A DNA stretch of 64,000 nt, from the NCBI RefSeq assembly GCF_900128905.1, contig NZ_FQTV01000019.1, forward strand, positions 1 through 64,000, written 5' to 3'. Each line of letters begins with the position of its first letter. Positions within the stretch are counted from its first letter, which is position 1. Below the pieces are notes generated by a model that worked only from the letters and a program-made list of their open reading frames with translations, ran no database searches and was not told where the DNA came from. Position numbers and translations under genes: made by a program. Source of the stretch: Bacteroides luti (GTDB taxonomy: Bacteria; Bacteroidota; Bacteroidia; Bacteroidales; Bacteroidaceae). Below, in pieces: positions 49,849 through 59,011 of the stretch.

Positions 49849-50442
49849 CTAATCTGTACTTTCCTTCAGAGCTTTATTGTAACATTCCCTGCAAAGAGGT
49901 TCATATTCATCTTTTTCCCCTAATAAAACACGTTTGTCGTTTTTAACGATACGGTGTGATATGTATGCAAGCTGGCCGCATTTTACACAGATAGCGTGCA
50001 CTTTTGTAACTTCGTCGGCAATGGCGCACAAATCGGGCATCGGACCAAATGGTACTCCTTTATAATCCATATCTAATCCTGCGATGATAACTCTTACGCC
50101 ACTATCCGCTAATTTACTGCAAACATCAGCAAGCCCTTTATCAAAGAATTGTGCTTCATCAATACCTACTACGTCAATGTCTGAAGAAAAAAGTAAAATG
50201 CTGGCAGAAGATTCAATAGGAGTGGAGGATATAGAATTACTGTCGTGAGAAACTACATCTTCTTCAGAATATCGGATGTCGATTGCTGGCTTGTAAATCT
50301 CAACTCTTTGTCTGGCAAATTTGGCTCTTTTTAATCTGCGGATTAATTCTTCTGTTTTGCCAGAGAACATTGAACCGCAAATAACCTCAATCCGGCCTCT
50401 CTTTCGTGTTTCTAATATATGATCTTCGGAAAATATTACCAT
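49849..50442 (-). CDS. tdk: Thymidine kinase
   Basis: A 197-residue type II thymidine kinase of the salvage pathway. The P-loop is GSMFSGKTE (residues 23-31), the lid-preceding block VGIDEAQFFD holds the catalytic Glu, and the zinc finger uses CVKC and CREC near the C-terminus. The length fits the family (about 190-200). It lies upstream of the AI-2E transporter gene on the same strand, and is divergent from rsmI across 199 bp. The ATG at 50442 gives a short N-terminal extension before RGRIEVICG; a later start is not available. Confidence 0.94.
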   Translation of the reverse strand: MVIFSEDHILETRKRGRIEVICGSMFSGKTEELIRRLKRAKFARQRVEIYKPAIDIRYSEEDVVSHDSNSISSTPIESSASILLFSSDIDVVGIDEAQFFDKGLADVCSKLADSGVRVIIAGLDMDYKGVPFGPMPDLCAIADEVTKVHAICVKCGQLAYISHRIVKNDKRVLLGEKDEYEPLCRECYNKALKESTD

Positions 50443-50505
50443 TTTGCCTTGACTTATTAAAATTTTAGTGTTAGTTTACTAATTGTCTACAAAAATAATA
50501 CATTT

Positions 50506-50538
50506 TTTGTGTTTTGCATATTATTTTTTCTACATTTG
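50506..50538 (+). promoter_or_regulatory. Promoter of rsmI
   Basis: TTTG (50506-50509), 21 nt, TACATTTG (50531-50538). Perfect consensus; the leader would be about 97 nt. Confidence 0.7.
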
Positions 50539-50641
50539 CGAGACAATCGAACATTTGTGCTGATATGCAAATGATAAAATTAAGATTGACTTCTCTTGTT
50601 ATTAATTGAGGAGTGAAAAATGTAATCATATATATTTGAAC

Positions 50642-51316
50642 ATGGCAAAATTGTATGTTGTACCAACACCAGTCGGTAATTTAGAGGATATGACTTTCAG
50701 AGCGATTAAAGTCTTGAAAGAAGCAGATCTGATTTTAGCCGAGGATACACGTACCTCAGGTATATTACTTAAACACTTTGAAATAAAGAACGCCATGCAG
50801 TCTCACCATAAGTTTAATGAACATAAAATGGTGGAAAGCGTTGTTAATAGAATAAAGGGTGGAGAAACTGTTGCGTTGATTTCCGATGCAGGAACTCCAG
50901 GTATATCCGATCCTGGCTTTTTAGTAGTCAGGGAATGTATTAAAAATGATATAGAAGTTCAATGTCTTCCCGGAGCAACAGCTTTTGTTCCGGCAGTTGT
51001 TTCTTCAGGACTTCCCAATGAGCGTTTTTGCTTTGAAGGATTTCTTCCTCAGAAGAAAGGGCGAATGACCAGATTAAAGTCTTTGCAGAGTGAAACTCGT
51101 ACAATGATTTTTTATGAATCGCCACATCGCCTGCTCAAAACACTAACGCAGTTTGGAGAATATTTTGGAATAGAGAGAAAAGCTTCTGTTTCGAGAGAAA
51201 TATCTAAATTACATGAAGAAACAGTTCGTGGAACATTGGCCGAATTAATTGAACACTTTACAAACGTTGACCCTCGTGGCGAAATAGTTATTGTGCTAGC
51301 AGGTCTTGACGATTAG
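50642..51316 (+). CDS. rsmI: 16S rRNA (cytidine-1402 2'-O)-methyltransferase
   Basis: A 224-residue SAM-dependent tetrapyrrole-methylase-fold enzyme that methylates the ribose of C1402 in the ribosomal decoding centre. Matches: LYVVPTPVGNLEDMTFRAI at the start, LAEDTRTSGILLKH, SDAGTPGISDPGFLVVREC, CLPGATAFVPAVVSSGLP and FYESPHRLLKTL. It is shorter than E. coli RsmI (286) because the C-terminal extension is missing, as in many Bacteroidetes. The start is the ATG at 50642; a TTG start 36 nt upstream is not needed. Confidence 0.94.
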   Translation: MAKLYVVPTPVGNLEDMTFRAIKVLKEADLILAEDTRTSGILLKHFEIKNAMQSHHKFNEHKMVESVVNRIKGGETVALISDAGTPGISDPGFLVVRECIKNDIEVQCLPGATAFVPAVVSSGLPNERFCFEGFLPQKKGRMTRLKSLQSETRTMIFYESPHRLLKTLTQFGEYFGIERKASVSREISKLHEETVRGTLAELIEHFTNVDPRGEIVIVLAGLDD

Positions 51317-51356
51317 AAATTTAAATAAAATAGCTTCACTAAAAAACAAAAGACGT

Positions 51357-52217
51357 ATGAAAAAACTATTATTTTTATCTTTATGCGTAGCCATGTTGGC
51401 TTCTTGTGATGGCAAAAAAAATGTAGAAAATGACAAGCTTAAGTCTGAAAATGATTCTCTTTTAATGCAATTGACTCAGCGTAATAATGAGTTGGATGAG
51501 ATGATGGGAACTTTTAATGAAATTCAGGAAGGCTTTCGTCAGATTAATGCAGCTGAAAACCGCGTAGACTTACAAAAGGGAAAACTCTCGGAAAATCCTG
51601 CTTCTGCAAAAGAACAAATTGCTTCTGATATTCAGTTTATATCAAAGACAATGGAAGCTAGCAGAGCTCAGATCGCAAAACTTCAATCTCAACTAAAGAA
51701 CAGTAAATATAGCTCTGCTCAGTTGAAGAAAGCAGTTGAAGGATTGACAGCAGAATTAGAACAAAAAACAAAGCAAATTGAAGAACTGCAAACAGAACTT
51801 GCAGCTAAAAACATTCGTATTCAGGAACTGGATGAAGCTGTTACCGGATTGAGCGCTAACGTTCAGACTCTTACTGAAGAAACTACAGCTAAGACCAAGA
51901 CTCTTTCTGAACAAGATAAAACAATCAATACAGCTTGGTTTGTATTTGGTACTAAATCAGAATTAAAAGCTCAGAAGATTCTTAAGAGTGGCGAAGTTCT
52001 TAAAACTGCTGATTTTAATAAAGACTACTTTACTGAAATAGACATCCGTACTACAAAAGAAATTAAGCTTTATTCAAAACGTGCAGACCTTCTGACTAAT
52101 CACCCAGCAAACTCTTATTCATTAGTAAAAGATGAAAAAGGACAGTTGACTTTGCAAATTACTAATCCAAAAGAATTCTGGAGTGTATCTAAGTATCTGG
52201 TAATTCAGGTAAAGTAA
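51357..52217 (+). CDS. Coiled-coil lipoprotein
   Basis: A 286-residue lipoprotein (LASC, lipid cysteine at residue 17). Residues 20-185 are dominated by heptad-like helices (ENDSLLMQLTQRNNELDEM, then LTAELEQKTKQIEELQTEL), predicting a long coiled coil in the periplasm. The C-terminal 90 residues are beta-rich (AWFVFGTKSELKAQKIL, ADLLTNHPANSYSLVKDEKG). I recognise this as a conserved Bacteroides protein without known function. The start at 51357 directly precedes the signal; an earlier ATG overlaps rsmI. Terminator follows. Confidence 0.8.
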   Translation: MKKLLFLSLCVAMLASCDGKKNVENDKLKSENDSLLMQLTQRNNELDEMMGTFNEIQEGFRQINAAENRVDLQKGKLSENPASAKEQIASDIQFISKTMEASRAQIAKLQSQLKNSKYSSAQLKKAVEGLTAELEQKTKQIEELQTELAAKNIRIQELDEAVTGLSANVQTLTEETTAKTKTLSEQDKTINTAWFVFGTKSELKAQKILKSGEVLKTADFNKDYFTEIDIRTTKEIKLYSKRADLLTNHPANSYSLVKDEKGQLTLQITNPKEFWSVSKYLVIQVK

Positions 52218-52242
52218 TATCTTCAGTTTAAACAGAATATTT

Positions 52243-52276
52243 AGGGGACTGTGTTATTGCACAATCCCCTTTTTTT
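52243..52276 (+). terminator. Terminator of the coiled-coil lipoprotein gene
   Basis: GGGGA-TGTG pairs with CACA-TCCCC, followed by a run of seven T. Confidence 0.85.
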
Positions 52277-52293
52277 GAATCACCCATTATTTT

Positions 52294-52983
52294 ATGTATA
52301 AAAGTATATTTATTGATTTAGACGATACACTTTGGAATTTTAAGGCCAATGCCAACGATACTTTTCAAGAGATGTATGATAAGTATGGATTTGAACGTTA
52401 TTTTGATTCTTTCGATCATTTTTATGAACTATACCAAAAAAGGAACAGTGAACTCTGGATTGAGTATGGTGATGGTAAAATAAGTAAGGAGGAGTTAAAC
52501 CGTCAGCGTTTCCTTTTTCCCCTCGAAGCAGTTGGTGTACCCGATGAAAAACTTGCTAAAAAGTATTCTGACGATTTCTTTTCTGTAATACCTACTAAGA
52601 GCGGGCTGGTTCCTTATGCAAAAGAAACTCTTGACTATTTGTCGTCCAGGTATCGTCTCTTTATTCTTTCAAATGGATTTCGTGAGCTTCAGTTTCAGAA
52701 GATGCGATCATCCGGTATTTTTCATTATTTTGAGAAAGTCATCCTTTCAGAAGACATTCATGTTCATAAACCGTATCCCGAGATTTTTAATTTTGCATTG
52801 TCTTCCACCCAATCTCAACTCGAGGAATCACTGATGATAGGAGATAGCTGGGATGCTGATATTGTTGGTGCAAAAGGGATTGGTATGCATCAGATGTTTT
52901 ATAATAATATTCATAAAGATGAATATCCTTTTCAGCCCACCTATTTGATAAATTCACTGTCTGAGATTCCTCTATTCATATAA
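52294..52983 (+). CDS. YjjG-family HAD nucleotidase
   Basis: A 229-residue haloacid-dehalogenase-type phosphatase. Motif I FIDLDDTLWNF, motif II (LFILSNGF), motif III Lys in HVHKPYPEIF and motif IV MIGDSWDADIVGAK are all present, with a helical cap after motif I. The match is to the YjjG group, which dephosphorylates noncanonical pyrimidine nucleotides and protects DNA from them. It stands alone between two terminators. Confidence 0.88.
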   Translation: MYKSIFIDLDDTLWNFKANANDTFQEMYDKYGFERYFDSFDHFYELYQKRNSELWIEYGDGKISKEELNRQRFLFPLEAVGVPDEKLAKKYSDDFFSVIPTKSGLVPYAKETLDYLSSRYRLFILSNGFRELQFQKMRSSGIFHYFEKVILSEDIHVHKPYPEIFNFALSSTQSQLEESLMIGDSWDADIVGAKGIGMHQMFYNNIHKDEYPFQPTYLINSLSEIPLFI

Positions 52984-53012
52984 TCACAAATTTATTATTT
53001 ATACTTGTTACT

Positions 53013-53042
53013 ATCCTTCTTTTTAAAAGAAGGATTTTTTTT
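53013..53042 (+). terminator. Terminator of the YjjG-like gene
   Basis: ATCCTTCTTTT and AAAAGAAGGAT pair, followed by eight T. Confidence 0.85.
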
Positions 53043-53293
53043 ATGCATATTTTTTTTTATGCAATCTTTTTTTGAATTGATTATACTTCTTTTATTTGTA
53101 AAAAGCCATACTTAGGTGCATATTAATTTTATAATATCCTTATAATAATAATTATTCTATTTTTATAACTTTCAAAAAGTAAGACTTGTGGTCTTGTTTT
53201 GCAAATATTAGCTGATTTAATATCTTTTAATGGCCTTTTATTATCAGTAATAGTATTAAAATGTAAATATTTAAACTTTTTTTATAATTATAG

Positions 53294-53324
53294 CTTGTTT
53301 GTTTATATATTATTAATATATTTG
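53294..53324 (+). promoter_or_regulatory. Promoter of the second SusC/SusD operon
   Basis: CTTG (53294-53297), 19 nt, TATATTTG (53317-53324). Perfect -7 box and one mismatch at -33; leader about 48 nt. Confidence 0.6.
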
Positions 53325-53379
53325 TAAACTTTTAAAGTGAAAATATATTAATATTGAATCAAACATTAAGAAGAATTTT

Positions 53380-56300
53380 ATGAAGAAAAAATTAATGTTG
53401 TTGTTGACTTATATTTTTATAAGTATAGGTCTGGTAACTGCCCAGAATCAGAGAGTTACGGGTATAGTTGTTTCGGAAGAAGATGGGCAACCGATTATTG
53501 GAGCATCTGTTTCAGTTAAAGGTACATCTGTTGGTGCTATATCTGATATAGATGGAAGATTTTCTATATCGAATATCCCCAGCTCTGCTAAAACCTTAGT
53601 CATTTCTTATATAGGAATGGTTACTCAAGAAGTTGCAATTAAACAAAATGTGAAGATTGTACTAAAATCAAATGCTCAAGTAACAGATGAAGTTGTTGTT
53701 GTTGCATATGGAACTGCGAAAAAATCTTCTTTTACAGGTTCGGCTCAGGTTATTAAGAACGATCAAATTGAAAAGCGAGTGGTGGCCAACGTATCTAAAG
53801 CCTTAGATGGAGTTGTTGCTGGTGTACAAAGTACTGCAGGATCTGGACAACCTGGATCTGGTGCTTCTGTTGTAATTCGTGGATTTGGATCTATTAATGC
53901 TTCAAATAATCCTCTTTATGTTGTAGATGGTATTCCTTTTGATGGTAATATTAGCTCTATAAATCCTAATGATATAGAGTCTATGACTGTGTTGAAAGAT
54001 GCTTCTGCTGGTGCACTTTATGGCGCTCGTGGAGCTAATGGCGTAGTGATGATTACCACAAAAAGAGGGAAAAATGAAGGAGATAAAATCGATGTGAATT
54101 TGAAAGCCAATTGGGGTGTTACTTCCCGTTCGCTGAAAAGATATAATACAGTAAACGAGAAGGAATATTTAGAGTTGGCATTTGAAGCATATAAAAATGA
54201 ACTGATTAATACCAATGGTGTTGCTCCTTCTGTTGCAGGAACGCAAGCTTTGGCTAAAATGGCAGGTGGTGAAGGTATTCTTGGCGTTAATGAGGAATAT
54301 AATCCTTATGATTCACCTATCGCGCAATTAATAGATCCTAGTACAGGTAAATTGAACTCTAGTGCAAATTTGAAATATCATGAAAACTGGATGGATGAAT
54401 TGCAAGCAGATAGTCCTTTAAGACAAGAATACCAATTGGCATTTACAGGCGGCAGCAAGAAAACAAAATATCTAGCTTCAATGGGCTATTTGAATGAAGG
54501 AGGACTGTTGAAAACAACAAGCTTTGAACGTTATTCAGGAAGATTGAATGTAGACTCAGAAGCAAAAGATTGGTTAAAATCTGGGTTAAGCTCTTCATTT
54601 GCTCAGTATAAATCAAATTATGCAGCTGGTGCGGGCACAACACAAAATAGTAATGTTTGGTATTCTGCTCAGTTCATGGCTCCAATTTATCCAGTATATA
54701 TGCATAGTGCTGATGGTGGCTTAGCTTTGAATTCAGATGGAAATAAGCAATTTGATTATGGATCAAATCGTGTTAATCAGAGTAATTGGAACCCAATTGC
54801 AACATTGTATGATGATAAGGCAGAAACCTTGGTTGATAATATGAGTGCAAGAACTTATATAACATTACATGCAGATGATGATAAATATGGTTTCTTGAAA
54901 GGATTTAATTTCACAACTAATTTTGGGCTTGATTACTATTCAGCTAGAGGGGCAGAGTATGCAAATCCATATAATGGTAATGCTGTGGGAGTTAGTGGTC
55001 GATTAACAAAAGAATCTTCCAGAATGTTAAGCTATACTTTCAATCAATTACTTACTTATAACCGTACATTTAATGATCATTCCTTCGATATATTAATTGG
55101 TCATGAATATTATGCACTTAAAACAAATTACTTATCAGCTCAAAAAACAGGTTTCCCATTTGGTGGCCTTTATGAATTGGCAGCTGCAAGTACATTGACA
55201 GATGGTACTTCTTATGAAGATAATTATTCAATAGATTCTTATTTGAGTCGTTTGAATTATAATTATAAAGAAAAATATTATTTAAGTGGAAGTTTTCGTA
55301 CTGACGGTTCTTCTCGCTTTTATGAAGATCAGCGTTGGGGTACTTTCTGGTCTGTTGGTGGCTCATGGAGAATCAGCCGAGAGAGTTTTCTTTCTGATGT
55401 AAACTGGATTAATAATTTAACTTTGAAAGCTAGTTATGGTATTCAAGGTAATGATGCTCTGTCAAGTTATTATCCATATCAGAGCTTATATAGCCTTGGC
55501 TATCCTAATGCTAGTGCTAGTGGCGCGATGATTTCTTCTTTAGAAAACAAAAAATTGAAATGGGAAAAGAATGCCAATTTAAATATTGGAGTCGAAGCCA
55601 CACTTTTTGATCGTTTATACTTAACTTTTGAATATTTTAATAAGAATACCAAAGATTTATTAATGAAGATGCCTAAAGCTACTTCAACAGGATTTGATAG
55701 CTACTGGAATAATATTGGTAAAGTGAGAAATACGGGTGTTGAACTTTCTGTAAAAGTTGATGTCTTAAAAAATACTCCGCTTAAATGGAGTTTTACAGCA
55801 ATGGGCAGCCATGTGAAAAATAAGATCATTAAACTTGCTGATAAACCAGAAATAATTAGTGGAAATATTATTTTGAAAGAAGGTGAGGCTATAAATTCTT
55901 TCTATCTGCCTACTTCTGCTGGTGTTGACCCTCTTACTGGTAATCAGCTGTATTTAATTAAGGAAAAAGATGCTGATGGCAATGTTACTAAAGAATATAA
56001 GTCTTCAAACTACTCATTGGCGCTAAGTAACCGTGAGATTGCAGGTAATCGTATACCAGATCTTTATGGTAGCTTTAATAATGAATTTAAATATAAAGGT
56101 TTTGATCTCTCTCTTCTTACCACTTATTCAATCGGAGGTAAAATCTATGATTCAAATTACAATGTCCTTATGGGAAAAGGTATTCTATATAAAGGAACAA
56201 CTTTTCATAAGAACTTGTTACGTAGATGGCAAAACCCTGGTGATATTACTGACGTCCCTAAATTAGCTTGGGATAATAATATTAATGTTACGAATAAAGA

Positions 56301-56535
56301 TATGCTTGACGCTTCGTATTTTTCAATAAAGAATATCACTGTTGGATATACTTTACCAAAATCTTTGTTGAAAAAGATTGGCTTTGAGAGTATACGTATA
56401 TTTGGTACAGCCGATAATCTTGCAGTTTTTTCTCATCTTGATGGTATGGATCCTCAATATTCATTGTCTGGTACAACTAATTATGTGTATACACCATCTA
56501 AAGCGATATCTATTGGCATTGATGTTAAATTTTAA
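53380..56535 (+). CDS. SusC/RagA-family TonB-dependent receptor (second)
   Basis: A 1051-residue outer-membrane transporter: signal peptide, carboxypeptidase-regulatory-like domain (VTGIVVSEEDGQPIIGASV, about 27-105), TonB-contact region DEVVVVAYGTAKKSSFTGS, plug (LDGVVAGVQSTAGSGQPG, ASAGALYGARGANGVVMI) and a barrel ending in KAISIGIDVKF. It lacks an STN domain. It heads an operon with SusD, a DUF4843 lipoprotein and probably a secreted C10 protease, so peptides are a plausible cargo. Confidence 0.94.
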   Translation: MKKKLMLLLTYIFISIGLVTAQNQRVTGIVVSEEDGQPIIGASVSVKGTSVGAISDIDGRFSISNIPSSAKTLVISYIGMVTQEVAIKQNVKIVLKSNAQVTDEVVVVAYGTAKKSSFTGSAQVIKNDQIEKRVVANVSKALDGVVAGVQSTAGSGQPGSGASVVIRGFGSINASNNPLYVVDGIPFDGNISSINPNDIESMTVLKDASAGALYGARGANGVVMITTKRGKNEGDKIDVNLKANWGVTSRSLKRYNTVNEKEYLELAFEAYKNELINTNGVAPSVAGTQALAKMAGGEGILGVNEEYNPYDSPIAQLIDPSTGKLNSSANLKYHENWMDELQADSPLRQEYQLAFTGGSKKTKYLASMGYLNEGGLLKTTSFERYSGRLNVDSEAKDWLKSGLSSSFAQYKSNYAAGAGTTQNSNVWYSAQFMAPIYPVYMHSADGGLALNSDGNKQFDYGSNRVNQSNWNPIATLYDDKAETLVDNMSARTYITLHADDDKYGFLKGFNFTTNFGLDYYSARGAEYANPYNGNAVGVSGRLTKESSRMLSYTFNQLLTYNRTFNDHSFDILIGHEYYALKTNYLSAQKTGFPFGGLYELAAASTLTDGTSYEDNYSIDSYLSRLNYNYKEKYYLSGSFRTDGSSRFYEDQRWGTFWSVGGSWRISRESFLSDVNWINNLTLKASYGIQGNDALSSYYPYQSLYSLGYPNASASGAMISSLENKKLKWEKNANLNIGVEATLFDRLYLTFEYFNKNTKDLLMKMPKATSTGFDSYWNNIGKVRNTGVELSVKVDVLKNTPLKWSFTAMGSHVKNKIIKLADKPEIISGNIILKEGEAINSFYLPTSAGVDPLTGNQLYLIKEKDADGNVTKEYKSSNYSLALSNREIAGNRIPDLYGSFNNEFKYKGFDLSLLTTYSIGGKIYDSNYNVLMGKGILYKGTTFHKNLLRRWQNPGDITDVPKLAWDNNINVTNKDMLDASYFSIKNITVGYTLPKSLLKKIGFESIRIFGTADNLAVFSHLDGMDPQYSLSGTTNYVYTPSKAISIGIDVKF

Positions 56536-56547
56536 ATTTTGATTATT

Positions 56548-58134
56548 ATGAAAAAAAGAATAATAATAAATACATTTGCGTTTCTCGGACTCCTTACTGG
56601 TTTCGCGTCATGCAGTAGCGATGATTTGGAAACATCTCCTACAGATTCTGTTTCTGGAAATGTAATTTTTAGTAGTGTTCAGGGTGGTGAAGTAGCAATG
56701 AACGGGATTTATCGGGCAACTTATACATCTGGATGGAGTGATGGCAACACGCATCAAAACTTTGGGAATATGTCAACTGCATTATTTGCAGACTTGATGG
56801 GTGATGATATGGTTCAAAATGAAATGGGCAGCGGTTGGTTTTATTATGATTATAATCATAGTGCACGTACCCGCTATACTAGTAAGAATTGGAGATCATA
56901 TGCAACTTGGAATTATTACTATACATTAATAAGTAATGTAAATTACATTCTTGCTAAAGAATCTACATTATCTGGTCTTGCGGAACAAAAAGCAAATTTG
57001 TTTGCACAAGCTTATGCAATGCGTGCATTTTGTTATTTCAATTTGATCCAATTATTTCAGCAGACTTATGTAGGACATGAACAATCTCCGGGAGTTCCTT
57101 TATATACAGAACCAACAGAAGCCACTACTGAAGGAAAGGGTAGAGGTACCGTTGAAGATGTTTATACCCAGATTAATTCAGATATAAATAAAGCTATTGA
57201 ATTGTTTAAAGAGGCTGAAAAAGGAGGCGTTTCGCAAAAGGCTATTTCTAATATTGATTTGTATGTATCATACGGCATAAAAGCTAAAGTTGCTTTGGTT
57301 CAAAATAAATGGGCCGATGCTGCCGAAGCGGCTAAACTTGCGTTGACGAAACCAAATCTTACTTTAGCATCTGCAGGTGACTTGAGTAAAGGTATGAATA
57401 GTACCGAAATTTCTTCTGTACTATGGGGCGCTAAGATAATTGCAGATCAATCTACGGCTTATGCTTCATTCTTTTCACACATGGACCCCACAACAGGTAG
57501 TATGTATGGAGCGAAATCTCGTAAATGTATTAGTGCCTGGTTATATAAACAAATACCAGTTACAGACTTCCGTCATGACAGTTGGTGGAATGGTAAACTG
57601 ACAACTAATGAAGCAACAGGACCTAATTTTAGCTATTGTCAGAAAAAGTTTTTGTTCTCTGATCTTAAAACATATACAGGTGATTACATCTATATGCGTG
57701 CCGAAGAAATGTTGCTAATTGAAGCTGAGGCCGAAGCTAGAAATGGGCATCCTGATGTAGCTAGAAATTTAATGAAAACCTTTGGTGAAATTCGTGATAC
57801 GAAATATGCAACCCGATTGGCAGCTGTAAGCGATGCAGCTACATTAACTCTTGATGAAAATGGAACAGGTACAGCTCCTGTAATTACTACATTACTTGAT
57901 GAAATAATACTTCAACGTCGTATTGAATTATGGGGAGAATATGGTCGTATCTTTGATATATTACGTTTAAAAACAGGCTTTAATAGAGGCTATACGGGTA
58001 CAAATCATACGGTTAAGCTCGTTGGTACCGATACTGCTAAACCAGATTGGAAAGCGTTTATTTTGACTATCCCTCAAACAGAATTTGATGGTAATGTAAA
58101 TTTGGATGCAACTAAAGATCAAAACCCAATTTAA
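56548..58134 (+). CDS. SusD/RagB-family lipoprotein (second)
   Basis: A 528-residue surface lipoprotein (FASC, lipid cysteine at 22). The SusD pattern is clear: SSDDLETSPTDSVSGNVIF, AQAYAMRAFCYFNLIQLFQQTYVG in the helical part, and the C-terminal LDEIILQRRIELWGEYGRIFD. The length is typical. It acts as the lid of the SusC channel encoded 12 nt upstream. The start is the ATG at 56548 and not the TTG at 56539. Confidence 0.92.
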   Translation: MKKRIIINTFAFLGLLTGFASCSSDDLETSPTDSVSGNVIFSSVQGGEVAMNGIYRATYTSGWSDGNTHQNFGNMSTALFADLMGDDMVQNEMGSGWFYYDYNHSARTRYTSKNWRSYATWNYYYTLISNVNYILAKESTLSGLAEQKANLFAQAYAMRAFCYFNLIQLFQQTYVGHEQSPGVPLYTEPTEATTEGKGRGTVEDVYTQINSDINKAIELFKEAEKGGVSQKAISNIDLYVSYGIKAKVALVQNKWADAAEAAKLALTKPNLTLASAGDLSKGMNSTEISSVLWGAKIIADQSTAYASFFSHMDPTTGSMYGAKSRKCISAWLYKQIPVTDFRHDSWWNGKLTTNEATGPNFSYCQKKFLFSDLKTYTGDYIYMRAEEMLLIEAEAEARNGHPDVARNLMKTFGEIRDTKYATRLAAVSDAATLTLDENGTGTAPVITTLLDEIILQRRIELWGEYGRIFDILRLKTGFNRGYTGTNHTVKLVGTDTAKPDWKAFILTIPQTEFDGNVNLDATKDQNPI

Positions 58135-58155
58135 GAATTAAATAGCGATAAAAAG

Positions 58156-58914
58156 ATGAAAAAATATTTATATATATTAGGAGTTGTGTCTCTTTCATTA
58201 CCGCTTTTGCTTACATCTTGTAATCAAGATAATGAAGGCTTAACTTATGAATCAGAAACTGGTAACTATACCTCTTTTAGACAGAACGCATTAAATTATT
58301 CGTTAAATGGAAACGAAAATGAGGTGCTTATACCAATTTACAGAGAAAATACAAAAGGAACTGAAACAGTTGATTTAAAACCAGTAAAATCTTCGGTATT
58401 ATCTATAGAATCAATGTCAGTAAGTTTTGCTGATGGAGAAAATATGGCTTATGCAAAGATTAAAGCAAATCTTGATTTAATGGAATATGGACCAACTTAT
58501 AAAGTGGGCTTGAAGCTTGCTGATGCAAGCAAAGTATCTACTTTTGGGATTGATTCAATTACTGTATCAATAGGACGTACTCTTACTTGGACTCCGATGA
58601 CTCAAAAAGGTCTTTTTGCATCAGAAGCGATGGAGGACTCCTGGAGTGTGGATGTGGTTAAAGCTGATCAAACAACATTTTATATTGTTAAGGACTGTTA
58701 TGAAAAGAACTTTGATATACGATTTGATGTTGATAAGACCGGAAAAGTTACGGTTGCAGCTCAAAAGGCATGGACTCATTCTAGTTATGGACAAGTATAT
58801 GTAAGTGGTACTGGTACTTATGCTAATAATGTTATCACTGTTGCTTTGAAGCATTACGTATCAGCGGGTTCTTTTGGCACATTTACTGAAAAACTTACTA
58901 TTCCTGCTAATTAA
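58156..58914 (+). CDS. DUF4843 lipoprotein
   Basis: A 252-residue lipoprotein (LTSC, cysteine at residue 22). It starts with CNQDNEGLTYESETGNYTSF and continues as two beta-sandwich-like parts; ENMAYAKIKANLDLMEYGPTYKVGLKL is the family-like middle. DUF4843 proteins usually sit directly after a SusC/SusD pair and are thought to be surface partners, often in systems that handle peptides. It is separated from SusD by 21 nt and from the protease gene by 97 nt. Confidence 0.78.
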   Translation: MKKYLYILGVVSLSLPLLLTSCNQDNEGLTYESETGNYTSFRQNALNYSLNGNENEVLIPIYRENTKGTETVDLKPVKSSVLSIESMSVSFADGENMAYAKIKANLDLMEYGPTYKVGLKLADASKVSTFGIDSITVSIGRTLTWTPMTQKGLFASEAMEDSWSVDVVKADQTTFYIVKDCYEKNFDIRFDVDKTGKVTVAAQKAWTHSSYGQVYVSGTGTYANNVITVALKHYVSAGSFGTFTEKLTIPAN

Positions 58915-59011
58915 AATCTAAGTAAAGAATATCTTTTTTGATAAAGAGTCCTTCGTTTTATTTAACAATGAAGGACTCTTTTACTTTAATATACCCTCTA
59001 ATTTTTTTGAG

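Larger units (their letters stand above)
52984..53379. other. AT-rich intergenic region before the second SusC gene
   Basis: Apart from the YjjG terminator (53013-53042) and a promoter (53294-53324), I see no gene or repeat in these 396 very AT-rich bases. Confidence 0.5.

Noticed and set aside
50631..50638. Second TATATTTG box just before rsmI
   Set aside because: A start point from it would fall at or after the ATG, so it is probably chance in AT-rich sequence.
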